From Primula veris (lineage: Eukaryota; Streptophyta; Magnoliopsida; Ericales; Primulaceae), in assembly GCA_963682055.1 (NCBI GenBank), contig OY821750.1, positions 31,380,402-31,444,401 on the forward strand: a DNA stretch of 64,000 bases, written 5' to 3'. A model generated the notes under the pieces. The model ran no database searches and was not told the DNA's origin. It saw only the letters and a program-made list of their open reading frames with translations. Made by a program: the position numbers and the translations under genes. Positions 10,709-24,100 of this stretch are shown piece after piece (the stretch's first letter is position 1; every line of letters begins with the position of its first letter).

Positions 10709-11190
10709 TATACACTCTCAAATGAAACAAGACACTTACGGGGTACGAGTTACAACTCACAGCTCAGCTCGGACATTATCTGTCTCAACATGCAAAAAGT
10801 GCTACAAAATAATTTTTCTTAATTCTTCAAAGTTTTCACGTCCATTATAAATTCTATCGAATGTTTAGAACTAACCGAACAAACTGTCATTTCTCATCAT
10901 CGCTTCCTTCTTACTCTCCTTTCTCAATAACACTCTAAAATCGATACAACCGCAGTAAAATCCATCTCAACATGATCCAAATTAGCACCAAATGGCATTA
11001 TAAACCCTCGACTCAAACGAAACTAGGACTGAAAAACCCTCCCTAAACCTTCTCTTTCTGAAGAGGATTGTCGTCGAGAAATTTAAATGATCATTTCTTG
11101 TCAGAGAATCTTTAGCCTAAAAAGTTGCTTCTAAAATCCGACCATAAGCTACTTCCCCGATGCCTCCCAAAACTCAAGTAACCCACGTTG
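10709..11190 (-). pseudogene. decayed duplicate of the TOC90 3' end and 3' UTR
   Basis: This stretch aligns colinearly with 12284-12800, the end of the TOC90-like gene. Shared landmarks on the plus strand are GCTACAAAAT, GCACCAAATG, ACCCTCGACT/TCCCTCGACT, ATCATTTCTTNNC and ACCATAAGCTNCTTC. It covers the last part of the membrane-anchor domain and the 3' UTR. About 40 bases present in the gene are missing between GCACCAAATGG and CATGTTGAG (read in minus sense, the codons for NRKMGQVFVKMNSSD). Frameshifts and stops leave no usable frame. No GTPase-domain copy accompanies it. Confidence 0.8.
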
Positions 11191-11267
11191 TATTGGGGGT
11201 TTAAATAAGGGATATGAAAATTTAGCGGTGGTATTAGTATCACAACTGCTATGGGTGATAAACGATA

Positions 11268-11528
11268 CTCCATCCGTTCCAAAATATAAGTCTATATATT
11301 ATTTTGAACTGTTACACAATATAAGTTTATTTTTTCAAAATAAAATAGAATTTTGTGTAATATTACATATTTGCCCATACTTTTAGTTTATAGGAGAGTG
11401 TGTATGCATAAAAATGAAGGTAAAAAGTGAAAAAAAAAAGTGAAAAAAAAGTGTAAAAATGATGTAATGATTGTGTTTTTTTAATAAGTTGTTTTCCGTA
11501 GTGGACGTATATTTTGAAACGGATGGAG
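11268..11528. mobile_element. Stowaway-like MITE, 261 bp
   Basis: Ends CTCCATCCGTTCC and GGAACGGATGGAG-type (GAAACGGATGGAG) are inverted and flanked by TA on both sides. The interior differs from the 931 and 44688 copies, so this is another subfamily. It lies between the decayed TOC90 copy and the plastid fragment. Confidence 0.85.
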
Positions 11529-11639
11529 TAATATATTAATTTGATGGCCAACTATAACTGCCTAAAGGTCGTCATGCAGGCTTAAAATTTTCAAAATTAG
11601 GTGATCTGCTGAAGCTGAGGTACTACTACATGAAATTGA

Positions 11640-11990
<351 letters not shown>

Positions 11991-12442
11991 TCAAACTCAA
12001 CTATATTTTCTACAAGTGAGACTTTTCAGAAAATTTGTTATGAACCTTGTTATCTTCAGACTCAATATAACCCTTGCCTTGATAGGTACCAATCAAAAAC
12101 AACTATACTTATTAAAGCAAATGATAGAGCTAGAAAGTAGCAACCAGAAATTTTCATCTCATGTAGAAAGCACATTTGCTTTATTGAGCAACTATTACAA
12201 ATATAAGCTTTTATCAAAAAACAAAACTATTACCAAAAAAAAAAAAACGTGCATAAATGGAACATGCTAACTAAATCCAACTATATACTATTACGGTACA
12301 AGTTACTAACTCTCCAGTAAACTCGGAAATAATCTCGTCTTAACGTTGTAAAAAATGCTACAAAATTATATCTGAACTATGAAGTTTCCACTTTTTAAAA
12401 TTTATCAAACTTTTACAACAAAACAAAAAGAAACTTCAGTTC

Positions 12443-15400
12443 TCATCCACTCAGCATGGCTTCCCTCTTATTTTCCCTTCTTTTCATTAAGGCCCTAAAA
12501 ATCGTCACGACTGCAATCAAAGCTATTTCAACATGGTCTGAGCTATTCATCTTCACAAAAACCTGGCCCATTTTCCGGTTATTCAAATTTGCACCAAATG
12601 ACATTCTAGTCCCTCGACTTACCCGAAACTCGGATCCAAAATTTCCACTCAAAACCGTCTCTTTCTTGAATGACAAGGCGGTGAGTGACAAACTTAAATT
12701 ATCATTTCTTACCGGATAATCCTTGCCCCTACAAATAGCTTCCAAACTCCCACCATAAGCTGCTTCTCCAACACCTCCCAAACACCCACCATTAGCCGAT
12801 AACGTAACCCTATTCCCAATTTTAACACTATCTTCAACCTTGGCACCAAAATAGTTTCTATTCCCGAAAGAAGTCATCGACATACCACATTCAGTAGTAT
12901 TACATTTTAAATACTTTAGCTTAGCGTTGCTTTGAACTGTATAAATTAGATCTTTACCCCTTGATTGAACATCAAGGCCGAGACCATAAGCTGGTCCACC
13001 CGGGTCTAAATATGACGCAGCAAATTCTGATTGGACTGTGAAATCTTGTTTGTCTTTGCTCATTTGACCATTTACCGACATGAAGAGATTATTTTTTATT
13101 TCGAAAATTGTTTCAAGGTTTATCCCGTCAAAACCAACATCATGGTCCCACCCGTGGGGGTCTAAAACAGGCCTTGCGAGCCATTTTTCATCTGTTAAAA
13201 TGCAACGATATCTATAAATAGGATAATCGGAGTCGAAACTAAAAGGAATTGGAATATCTGGTAATTGCGTAGGCTCTGGAGGCTCGATACTGTCATCATG
13301 TTTTTCACAGGTTTTATTTTCTCGTAGTTTTTTCAACTCTTCTGTCAATTGTTTCTTCATGAAGAGGGTTTCTCGATAATCGAGCTCGTCGAGATACTCT
13401 TTTTTCTGATTGTCGGTCATTTTCTCAAACTGGGCTTTTGTCAAAATCCTTATCGGAGGTAACTTATTGTACTCGCCTTCCTCGGCGTCTGTCGAATACG
13501 TCACATCAGCATTATCATTCACCTCATCTTCACCTGGTAGAGCTCTATGTTTCAAGAACGATGAGAGAAGATGAGGTAGAGAGGGAACCCGGGAGGCGTT
13601 TGTGGGACCCAACGTGATCCCATCTTGAAATTCCAACACTGCGTTAACATCGGATAAAACTTTGCTACATACACACAGCAACAAGAATTTAGATTTCCAA
13701 ATTTCTCCGTTGGGTAATATCTTCTCACCAGTGAAGTCGGTTCTACAATTCGGATGATTTTCAACTAAAACCATGGGGTTTTCGATTTTCGTATCATTAA
13801 CGGCTCGGTGAATATAATGTTGTATCAAATTAGAGCATTTATTGACATAAGAATCGTAAATTATTGGAAACCCATTTGGGCCTTCAGGGAGGGGTGAAGA
13901 AGCATGAGTGAGAATGAAAACGATGTTGAACCAAATCGAAGAACCAAAAACTTCGGTTATTAGTTTTAAAAGGGGGAAATCGTTATAACCCGAATTGAAA
14001 AAATCTAATCTTTCGAAGAATAAAACTATATCCGGAGGTGACCTTTGAATGAACCTTTTTATCGAGCACAAGATTTTCCTATTTTTTCTAAAATTACCAG
14101 AACATGAAGGCAATAGACCCGGAGTATCGACAAATGTTATTTTAATACCATTAACGGTTCCTACTATTTCTTGAATACGATCTGTACCAGGCCGAAACGC
14201 GTTCGTCGTTGCTTTTGTTTGATTGAAAATGGAATTTATCGTCGCGCTCTTGCCTACACCTGTTGATGCAGAGAATGGGGCAAAAGAAAAACTTAGAACC
14301 AAATAAATCAAGTATATGCTTATTATTCTGTTTTTCATCATTCTACATATATTAATAAATAACAATGTATCTGTTAAAATAGTTATTTCCAAAAAGTTGT
14401 AACCATTAGGAATTACTAGAAATTTTAAACAAAAATATTACAACTTTAGAGCAGAGGGCGTAAATCATTTCCTGTTAGGCCTAGCAGCACATGTATTGAT
14501 GTAAAATTAAGTTTTTGATTATGAATAGAAGTATACAGATTTTTGGAAGTAAGGTCTTGTTTCGTCACAGCTTTTACACAGTTCTTTATTTTGGACTTAA
14601 AAGCTACACTGCACTTGGTTGACTAGTTCAACAGTTGAGGTATTTCTGTTTTATTTGCCTGGAGAAGATTGAAGCTATAAGCTGAATGAACCTAGTTTTT
14701 TTCTTAATAAAAAACATTCCAGGTTATTTGATTAAAGATGCAGCCAAACAATCTCTGATTCTCTCTCATCCTTCTCTCTCTTTTTGAGCCTGTAATTCTG
14801 TATTACCTGTTTTCCCAATCACAAGTATCTTCAATGAGAATTTCAACTCAGGTTCTCCGGATGCTTCTTGTTCTATAGCTATTTTTTTAGCTCTATCACT
14901 CCGAAGATTAGCTCTTTTTAAATCCGGTTCTTTAGCTCGTATCAAAGTCGCCAACTGCATACGATACAAAACTTTTGCCACTAAGAGATTGTCTCGTGAT
15001 AGCCCAATATGCTGTAGAACTCGAAAAAATCTTATTTGGAGATTCTCTATTTTTGCCAAAGAATCCAATTTGCTTTCGTTAGTGCTAAAACGTGACGAAG
15101 AAGAATTATCCACCACAATTTGTTGCGAGGAATAATTTTGCGGGATCTCCTGATTAGAAAAGGATGTTCGAGTAGTATCATCAGCTATGGGAACTGCACC
15201 AAAATATAGAAAACGCAAAAAGAGATAATTAGGATACATAATAATTATGGTTATCTTTTTTATTCACTGTATCATTAAAGACTATAGATAATACAGATAT
15301 CTTGTATTAAGAAGCCTAAAAAGATTAATGACTTAAGTTACAATGTTCTTCATCATAGGCACTGCTTTTAAATTTCTCGAAGTACTTCAAATTGAGGTAT

Positions 15401-16241
15401 TGGTTAAAAAATGTGGGTTATCCAGAATTTTAAGATAAGGATACCAAATGGTATATACAAATTTCGCATTCATTTGATGTTAGAGAAAAATATCAACTCT
15501 AACATTATAAGCTCCAATCAGATAAACATATTTAAGTTAAGCGGAACTAGACTTTTAAGAAAACACAGAGAACTCCAATGTTGGAAGAAAAAGAAACCAA
15601 AACTTGAAAGTAAAAATAATGGTGGAAGGAGTATAATTGGTTTCTGGACTTAACAGGCGAACGTGATGCGTAATCAGCTATGGCCAATGCTAAGAAGTTA
15701 ATACAATACAACAATGACAAACTAAGATACATATTGGGTATCTTTTAAAGCCTATAAGCTAGATCATAATTTATTTATTTATCATAAAACGCACTGTCAA
15801 ACAACTTAAATTGCAGTGCTACCTATCTCGGTCACTGTTTTGTACTAGTTCTCAAAGTTCACACTTATAAATTGAAAGTATTTACTTGGAAAAGTAGATT
15901 ATCCTGATTCCAGTTGTCAAAGTGCTGAGTGGTATTTGCAGGTTATGCATTCATCAAATATATAATCCCCAATTTAAGCACATACTTAAGGTAACAGAAG
16001 TTAGATCCTTAAAGAAATTCCAGAAAATTACCATGTAAGGCCAAAAAGAAATCAAAATAAAACAGGACAAAATAGAATTGACCAGTAGCTTAAAAATGAG
16101 AATATAAAGCCTTGTACCTTGGTTGGTGAACTCTCTATTAGAAACTTCGTCATTAAAAACTCTATCACTTGCGGACAAAGGCCTTGATGAGGCCATGGAC
16201 GTGGCTAACAACTGAGACAAAACCCAATCTTTAATGCCCAT
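12443..16241 (-). CDS. TOC90-like chloroplast protein-import receptor GTPase
   Basis: Toc159-family GTPase that receives preproteins at the chloroplast outer envelope. Coding exons are 16241-16118, 15193-14807 and 14259-12443 (124+387+1817 nt, 775 residues). A second ATG at 16244 would add one Met. The G domain has GKTGVGKS at about 168-175, split by the last intron; DTPG at about 215-218; VLFFERLD; and ILTHASS in place of NKxD, as is usual in this family. A charged linker leads to the C-terminal membrane-anchor (M) domain, ending near ALMKRRENKREAMLSG. The short N-terminus (MGIKDWVLSQLLATSMASSR) without a long acidic A domain, and a length close to Arabidopsis Toc90 (about 790), favour TOC90 over TOC159/132/120. 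The acceptor TTCACAG sits directly before the start, so a 5' UTR intron is likely. The gene looks intact. Confidence 0.92.
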
Positions 16242-17817
16242 CATATTTTCTGTGAATGACAAAAAATAACTTATATACAAAGTTGTTCGTTCAAACTGTA
16301 GCAGAGACTAGTTACATTCTTCAAAAATAAAAGATTGAGATGGAAGGTTAATATTATAGTTAACACGTCCATATGATGCACACAAAAAATGATAAACTGC
16401 TTTTTCGACAAAAAACATTACAGCCAAGCTTGCATTTGTCCCTGAAGTTCCATATGAAGCAAGACTATACTGGCTTTTATAATTAAAAACAATACCGGTT
16501 TTGCTAAGATATTCATGTGGAGTAAACCCATTGGAAAAGGAAGGATTGTCTTTAAAAGGTAGTGGTAACAATTGTGATGTACTCCAAAAAAATAACTACA
16601 GCTGAGATAATATTCCAGCCACAAGTTCAGCCATATTTGCCAGTTTTAGGACTTCATCCTGTAACCACCTCTAGGCAGTTATAATTAACTTCAATTAACA
16701 AGATGATTACGGTTGTATTCTCTACAGTTTTAGCTTTTTCGATCTACTTACACTCAAATGCAAAGCAATTACTCTGATTTTCACTTTCTTGGTTGCTAGC
16801 AACTACATCCGAATATCAAGACGCACATAAAAGTAACAAACTTACCAACAAAAAACATGAGGTCTAGTAATCTACTCAATTATGCTATGGGGTTATGACT
16901 CTATTTCGAACCACGATAAAGTGTGTGCCTTTATCATCCTACTTTAGTTACATATAATAGCTTATGATTAACTTGCTGGTAACCACTCTCCAGTATTCTC
17001 TTCACGAACAGCATTGAGCTAAAATGCAGTTACGATAATTTAGGACATGCATAAACATTCTGAAAGAAAGGACTCGTCCTACTAGTAAAAAAAATTGATA
17101 GTTACATAGTATTAATTATTATTTTAAAATTCTCTATTTGTCCTCAACTAGTTTCCGACTTCCCGTATAAGTTTTACCCATTTAGAAACGGAACAGTAAT
17201 AAGAACCACTTAATTGGCTTGTTTGGCAACCACAAAAAATTATAATTTTGTACTTCTATTTAAACAATAAAGTAAATAAATTTGTATAGCAGACATGAAG
17301 AAGTCCAAAAATTACCAAATTTTGAAGGAAGCAAGGTAATGTTAATTTTAAGTGTATACATTGTTTTTCAATTCTTTACACTACAATAACCTAAAGGGCT
17401 TATTTGGTTGTAGCTTCTAAGGTTTCAAAAAACTGGATTCATCCACCTTATAACCATCTAGCTTTTTTCAGACTAAATACCACAAAAGTTCAGCTTTTGA
17501 GCTAATCAACCAAAAAAAAAAATCGTTCCAAATTTCCAATCATTTCACTCTTTAGTATTAAGTGCTTGGCAGCTTTTAAGTTATAAGCAAGAAACTACAT
17601 ACACATAAGACCTTAATAAGAAATAAAATCCAGTTTCTTTATCATCTCACTTTTAAAAACTTAAGAGCTAACCATCTACTTAAAAAACATAAAAGAAATA
17701 AGCATAAGAGCTACATACAAACAAGACTTAAATAAAAATAAATCCATCCTAATTTTCCAATTATCTCACTCTTAATTATTAAGGGCTTGTTTAGTTGCAA
17801 CATTTTAAGATAAACGG

Positions 17818-18184
17818 CGTGTTTGACATCAATTTTTTGGGTCAAAAATCTTGCTTAAAAGAAGCTGCAGTGTACTGTTTGGCACTGCTTAGTTTTTTTT
17901 TTTTACTTTAAAGTAACTTATAACTTAATTTCTGGTGATAAGTCCTTTTTTACTTATTTTAGCTTATAAGTGACTTGTAAAAATATAAATTGATTCAAAT
18001 GAAAAAATTATACTTTTGGTAACTTTTATGTGAAAAGGCTAAAAAAAAATCCCCAAAGTCCTAGCTTCTCTGTTATTGAGCTTTTTTTTCCCAAAAGCAA
18101 AAGGCTGAAAAAGATAACTTACCAAACACTCCAATAGTTTTTTCTAATCAAAAAGCTAAAAAAAAATTGTTGCCAAACAGGCAC
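17818..18184. mobile_element. Tourist/hAT-like MITE in the TOC90 leader intron
   Basis: The left end GGCGTGTTTGACATCAATTT and the right end read backwards, GTGCCTGTTTGGCAACAATT, are inverted repeats over about 20 bases. The interior repeats AAAAGCTAAAAA-type motifs in both orientations. Flanks ATAAAC and ATAAGC may be a worn target duplication. It lies inside the 5' UTR intron. Similar but unpaired phrases (TTTGGTTGTAGCTTC) occur at 17400 and 17785. Confidence 0.5.
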
Positions 18185-18309
18185 ATAAGCTAGAAGCTAC
18201 ATAAAAACAAGACATTGGTAAAATAAAAATAAAAATTCACAATTCAAGTGTTTAATTATCTCACTATTAATAATTAACAACAAAGTAAAGATAAAAATAA
18301 TGTCCATAC

Positions 18310-18540
18310 CTGATTAGAAGAATTAACAAAAAAAAGGTCAAAAATCTCGTCTTTAAGCTTTCAAATTGAATAAAAAACAAAACCCAAACCAGCAAAATCT
18401 CTAAAACCCATTATTCCTTATCAAAATCTGGATAAAACCCACTTTTTATTTCTCAAGATAAGGTCTTTATTCGAAACCCAGAATTTGTTGCTGAGAAATT
18501 GTATATATGGTATTTTTCGAATAAAATAGAGACAAAAAAA
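18310..18540 (-). other. probable 5' UTR exon of the TOC90-like gene
   Basis: On the minus strand CTTCTAATCAG/GTATGG at 18310/18309 is a good donor that pairs with the acceptor at 16250, giving a 2060-bp leader intron. The upstream edge is approximate: the CT/TA-rich tract at 18541-18622 probably lies in the promoter. The exon has no long open frame. Confidence 0.5.
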
Positions 18541-18576
18541 ACCTCTCTATCTCTCTCTATATTTATATCTATATCT

Positions 18577-18625
<49 letters not shown>
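18541..18625. repeat. CT then TA microsatellite
   Basis: CTCTCTATCTCTCTC is followed by TATATCTATATC and a long (TA)n run ending near 18622. On the minus strand it lies immediately upstream of the probable TOC90 leader exon. Confidence 0.9.
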
Positions 18626-18627
<2 letters not shown>

Positions 18628-18715
18628 TTATTGGATAAGACGGGGAATCCAAAGTTGTGGCGATGATTCGACCTAGCAAAACTCTATTTTCTACATTTGA
18701 TTATGAGAAATATAA

Positions 18716-19025
18716 GTGAATTTACACTGGGTTCCGTTTCGTTTTTTGATAAAACCAAAACTGAAATCGAGCAGATTTTTTGTTCGGTTTTTTTTGTTTC
18801 AGTTTTTTATTTTTTGGATCCAACCTGACCGGGTTTTTTCGGTCCGGTTTCGGGGTTTTTCGGTTATTTTTTTATTTTATTTTTGGTTTTTCGGTTTTTT
18901 CGGTTTTTCCGGTTTTTCGGTTCGGTTCGGTTTTAATATAAACTGAAACCAATTCGAAAAAGTTTCGGTTTTTCGGTTTCGGTCTTTTTCGATTCGGTTT
19001 TTCCGGTTTTTTACCCGGTCCTACT
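18716..19025. repeat. CGGTTTTT-rich repeat, copy 1
   Basis: Dense CGGTTTTT and TTCGGTTCGGTT motifs occur with an AAACTGAAACCAATTCGAA segment near the end. It shares the phrase order GTT..GATAAAACC..GAGCAGATTTTT with the element at 30140-30341, whose hAT-type ends are clear, and with 35757-36005. The ends of this copy are too worn for a target duplication to be recognised. Confidence 0.7.
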
Positions 19026-19975
19026 TAGAATATTTAATTGTAACATTCTAGTCCTTAAAATACATTAGATCATGGTTACGGGATTAGTAGTCTCAAGAAT
19101 ATTAATTTGATCTGAATTACGAAAGTCGAATTAGCAATCTCGACAGGATAGAAATGATCTAATACCACGTCTCATATCGTATGGTATTGCAAATACTTAA
19201 AAAATGCACGATTTGTATTCCGGTTCGTATTAATAGTCTGGTTGCACTTTACGCAACCGACATACTTTGTGATACGTTTAGTATTTGAGACGATATTGGC
19301 ATTTAAATCAACTTCTTTATATGCTTTGACTAATATTTAGTACTTGAATTTAATTTGATTATGTAGACTCCCATGATTTAAATAAACTACTTTTCGTATA
19401 AGAAAATTTGAAATAAAATAAAAATAGTGTGTAACCGTGTATTGTTGCGGCTTCCTAATCTAACATTTATAATTGGTTTAGCAACCGCATAATCGTAATC
19501 CTTGTTTCGCCGGCCAAATTAGCTTCTCTGTGTACTACTTTGTAGGTTTAAACTTTAAAGTATGAATTTACATTCTATTTTACTAAATTTTATTGATACT
19601 CAATAAACTGAATTGTAACACTCACCGTCCTTTGAGATAATAAGATTATTTAAGTCACTTTTCGTATATACGGGGTGTAAATGTAAGATTAAATCACATT
19701 TTATTGAATTCAAAATTTTAATTGGTACTCAAAGATTTAATTGCAACAGCATTCACATCGATGCATACATTGAGTTCGGTTTACTTGATTGTGAGAAATA
19801 AGCGTGAAGTCAAGACTCAACCAATCTGGCTGATCGCCCATAACCAACCCAAAATTCTTCCTCTACAAGCTCGTGATCATTCTCATATATCCTAAATCAG
19901 ATCCATTTCTTAAAACACCTTTCAAAATTTGACGTCGAAAATCTTTTATACTGGTAATATGCATGCTTGTATACC
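19026..19975. other. intergenic, nothing recognised
   Basis: AT-rich DNA with weak internal similarity (ATTTAAT..GTACTCAA phrases near 19330, 19590 and 19720) but no open frame or transposon end that I can support. Confidence 0.5.
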
Positions 19976-19980
19976 TTAAT

Positions 19981-20216
19981 TGTAACGACCCGGTCCTCCG
20001 ACCAGACCGCCACCATCTGCTTCCTATCACCAATACTGTCCGCTTTGGCCCAATTTCGTCCTCGCTTCTTGGGCCGCACGGCTTTAAAAGGCCTTGGTGA
20101 TAAGAAGGAGGATACTCCTACCTTATATACCATATAGGTACTACATATCTAGGCGATGTGGGATAGCTCACTTCTCTTTACCACGGTATTTTCCTACGAA
20201 AATCCTGGTTTTTACA
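19981..20216. mobile_element. solo LTR or TRIM-type terminal repeat, 236 bp
   Basis: The segment starts TGTAACGACCCGG and ends GGTTTTTACA, a TG..CA LTR. It is flanked by a perfect 5-bp target duplication TTAAT (19976-19980 and 20217-20221). Internal phrases (TGTCCGCTTTGGCCCA, CGGCTTTAAAAG, GATGTGGGATAGCTCAC) are typical of a widespread plant LTR/TRIM group. No internal domain or second LTR is present, consistent with recombination between two LTRs leaving one. Confidence 0.85.
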
Positions 20217-20403
20217 TTAATCGTATCAAAACTCTTTTGCTATATGAGCTCTATTCTTTTTTTTTTTTTTTTTGATACAACGGAAATTAATATGAGCTCT
20301 ATTCTATAATCAGGCCGAGGGAGCTTTTGACTCAAGTAAGTGCATGAAGGAAAGTTGTTCTTGACTCCCCTTTATTATATTAAAGTAATATCTATATTAC
20401 ATA

Positions 20404-20595
20404 CTTATTCCGTACCAAATTGTTAGTATTATACGAAATTACGTATAATTTTAACCGACAAATAACTCATATCTAAATTGTCAGAATAGAATTTTTTAAA
20501 AGTTAATCACACAGTTCAAATGTTAAATTATATGAACAAAATTTAAAATTTTGCATTTCGACAATTTAAATCCGGTCAAATTGGTACATAGAAGT
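20404..20595. mobile_element. decayed Stowaway-like MITE
   Basis: The interior matches the element at 4912-5146 (ACCGACAAATAACTCATAT, AAAAGTTAATCACACAGTT, AACAAAATTTAAAATTTTG). The terminal inverted repeats are eroded (TTATTCCGTACC on the left). Confidence 0.65.
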
Positions 20596-21105
20596 ATGTT
20601 GTTGATTTTATACAGAACCTTGGATGGGATGATTAACAACTGACAACCCATAAAACCTAATAAAATGGTGGCAAGAAAATGAAAGCTCAAAAGCATTGAT
20701 ATCAAAGTATCAGTTTCAGAAGTCACATCTCACAAGCAACCACTTATAGGTTCTGCTTGTCTTCTTTAAACCCAAAAAATCTCAAAAATAAAATAAAAAT
20801 AGTTACTGGATATATAATACTGTGTATACTATTACATTAGTGTTGATAAACTATTCAAACAAAGACAGTAAGTACAACAACTAGCCACTTCTACCTTTAA
20901 AAACAAGGGGAGAAAAAATATTAACAAATGGAAAACAACAAAACCAAACTTTCCACCCCAAAATATTTGCAGCTTATGAAGGCGTCGAGTTTCAAGGATC
21001 ATTTTGTATTGCTTTTTTTCTTCTTACAGTCCTAATGTTTTTCTATCCGATATTTTAATAAGCAATCCCCAAAGACGTCGTAAGCCAAAGAATGATGAAC
21101 TGAGA

Positions 21106-24100
21106 CTAAATGAAGCCAGAAAACGAAGATGTAATCGCGTATGGTATATTCGCTAGGGGTCCACGTTGGGCAGCTAGTTCATGAATATCCTTAACTATGT
21201 CGAAAACAGCATCTGGTTGAGCGAGTTTTAGAGCATTTTCTGACATTTTTTGGAGGTCATCCGTTTTCGTGGTGAACCATTCTGCAACAAGCCTAGCTGT
21301 TTCCTTTGGGCTTCGAGTGAAAACACCTGCCCCGTTGTCTACCACGTATGGAACATTTCCTTTTTCCTAAAAAACAAAAGTAAAAAGCTATAATTAGATT
21401 GCATTTTATCAAAAACATGAACTCTTAAAAGCTAGAATGTAATTGGATGATGCCCATCTTAAATGTTGAGTTCTTTATGGTTGTAGGCATGAATATGCTG
21501 AACAATTAAGCTGGATGAACATAAATAACAATCAAATGTTTCTATGACAGTATGATTTACTTGTCCGGGAATGTAGTCGTTAAGAATAATGGGAAGCCCT
21601 CTGATCAAAGCCTCTGCAATTGTACCAGGACCCGCCTGATGGAACGATAAAACAGAAATCAAGTGTAACCCCATATCCAGTAAAATCAGTAAAATGTATG
21701 TATAGCCAGAAGTCTAAAAATAAATGAACCCTGCTTTTTTTTGCCCAACTTAAAAAATCCAGCAAAATTGCATAAAGCTGCAACCAAACAATCCCATAGC
21801 ACATAATTATAAACGAAAACATCAAAGATAATAAATTACTTTTGTGATTATGCAGTCACATGCTCCCATCCACTTCTCCATTTGAGTCTCAAATCCTCTT
21901 ACCTACAACCAAACAAAGTATACAAAGTTTAGCAACTTCGTTGTGTTTTTTTTTCTTTCCGAAAATCTCAATATTTTTATAATTAAAAACAATATAATCC
22001 AGAACCGTAGCGATAGACGGCCTAATATCGCCAACTCATACAAAACGCTTGATTGACAAATACAAAGCTTTGTAGAAACGATATAAGCTTACCTTTATAG
22101 GGATTTTCCATTCAAGTGATTGAATCTTAGACGCTAAATCCTTGTTTCTACCACAGATAACAACCAATTGCCCAAGTGGTTTTTCGAGTTCTTTATCAAA
22201 TAAAGATTCTGCAAGAGCTATAGCGGTTTTCTTTACGGGACCCATTCCTTCTCCTCCTCCCATTAGAAGAACAACTGGTAGATGTTGATCCATCTCAAGT
22301 TCTACTCTTAAATCGTCCTATGAATATTTGAAAGTTCAAACATGAACCAAATAAGTATCAGAAAGACTGTACATTGGGAAGACAGGCCATCATAGCAAAC
22401 CCGATCGAGTTCACATGTTTTAATAGGAAAAACAAACATCTCATCAATAATTAGATGGGAAAATGACATCAAGTAACATGTTTAGACCATATGATCTTAA
22501 ATTTATCATGGGCCTAATGTTCCTTGCAAATTAGTGCATCTTCCCATGATGCCGTTCAGATATGATGTTTGGTATTGAATGAATTTTCAATCTTTTTCAA
22601 TGGTGACGAACTGACGATGCTTAACATCACTTTTTAATAAGGAAGATTTGAGTGCATTCATTTAATTCCCCAAAATAAATTCACCCAAATTTAAAAAATA
22701 AAAACTTATTTCACTAAAAAAAGTTACCTTGTTAAGAACAGCACGACAGAATGAGGGTCTGATTGGCAAGCCAAAAACTTTGGTTTGAGATTCTTCTAAC
22801 CCATCAAGTAAAGCTCTTTTTGCTACTTCCTCAGAGGGGCAATAGCATCTGTTAACCCCGGGATGAAACCTAAATAGGTATTTTTTCAAAGTTAAAGATT
22901 ATAACTGAGAATAAATATATACTATGACTGATGGCTAATCAATATAGTGCTATTAACTTACCAAGTTCGATGGCAAGTATTTAGGTCGGTGATGACGGTG
23001 ACAAATACAACTTTCTTTTGTAGACCTTGCCATTTTAGAACCCATAAAGGTATGTGTTGCATAAGAGGATGAACACTTATGATAATATCAGGCTTATACT
23101 CCATTAGGCCAGCCTCAACCTCCCTGTAAAACCAATTTCTGAAAATAAGAAAACAGAGGACTGCTTTTGTTCCTAAGATTATGCTTTACAGAAAAGTAAT
23201 ATTTCCCATCAAAAGAACAATCAACTTGAGATTGTGATATTTAGCATACTTATATTAAGTTAATCATTATTTTCAATACCTGTTTTGAATATCTAAGGTG
23301 ATGTTGAATTCTGTATAGTTAACACAATAGCAAAGTTATAAATATGCAATTGATCAGTTCTAGTCCAAAATCCATTTTTTCCTTCTTTTGATTGGTTAAA
23401 AATTATAGAACAAATTTGGAGCTTTGCACATGAGGACCAACTACATACCAAAAACATTATCTGTGATGATAGAAACAAATTTAATTGGTAAACAAAATCA
23501 CCTTTTTTTTTTACAACTAAAGCTTGCAAAAGGCAAGTACTCTCTTTTTTCCTTTTTAACATTCAAAAGCTATTAATAACAAAAGAAATTGAGCTTCCAA
23601 TAATTGTTCATCTGACAAGTGGTAGTGAAAGTAACTCAAATAGAAATAAAGCCAACAGACAACTACATTGATGGATCATGACATAAACAAATCATGAATA
23701 AACAAATCATGATTAAAATACACATTATGGTGACCTAATGAAAGAATAAAGGGGTAAACAATCGTGGGGACATATAAAATAAGCATCCACTTGTAGAAAA
23801 TATCAACATAATTAAATAATTGGAGACATGAATATAATAAGAGACGGTACTTGGCATAGAAAGCGGCAATTGCGGCCAAGTAACAACTGTGTATCCAACG
23901 AGGAGAAGTGGTGTGAAAAGCAACATTCCAAAGCTGAACATGTTTTATCATGAACTTGTATTGACTTTCCATGTTGTTCAATGGCCACCCAGTATACTCC
24001 TTCCAAACATCTTTCACAAAAACCTGGGAAAAAAAGAACAAAGAACATAAATACAACAATAAGATTTGGTGTAATAAAATTAATTTCAGGCAGATCTAGA

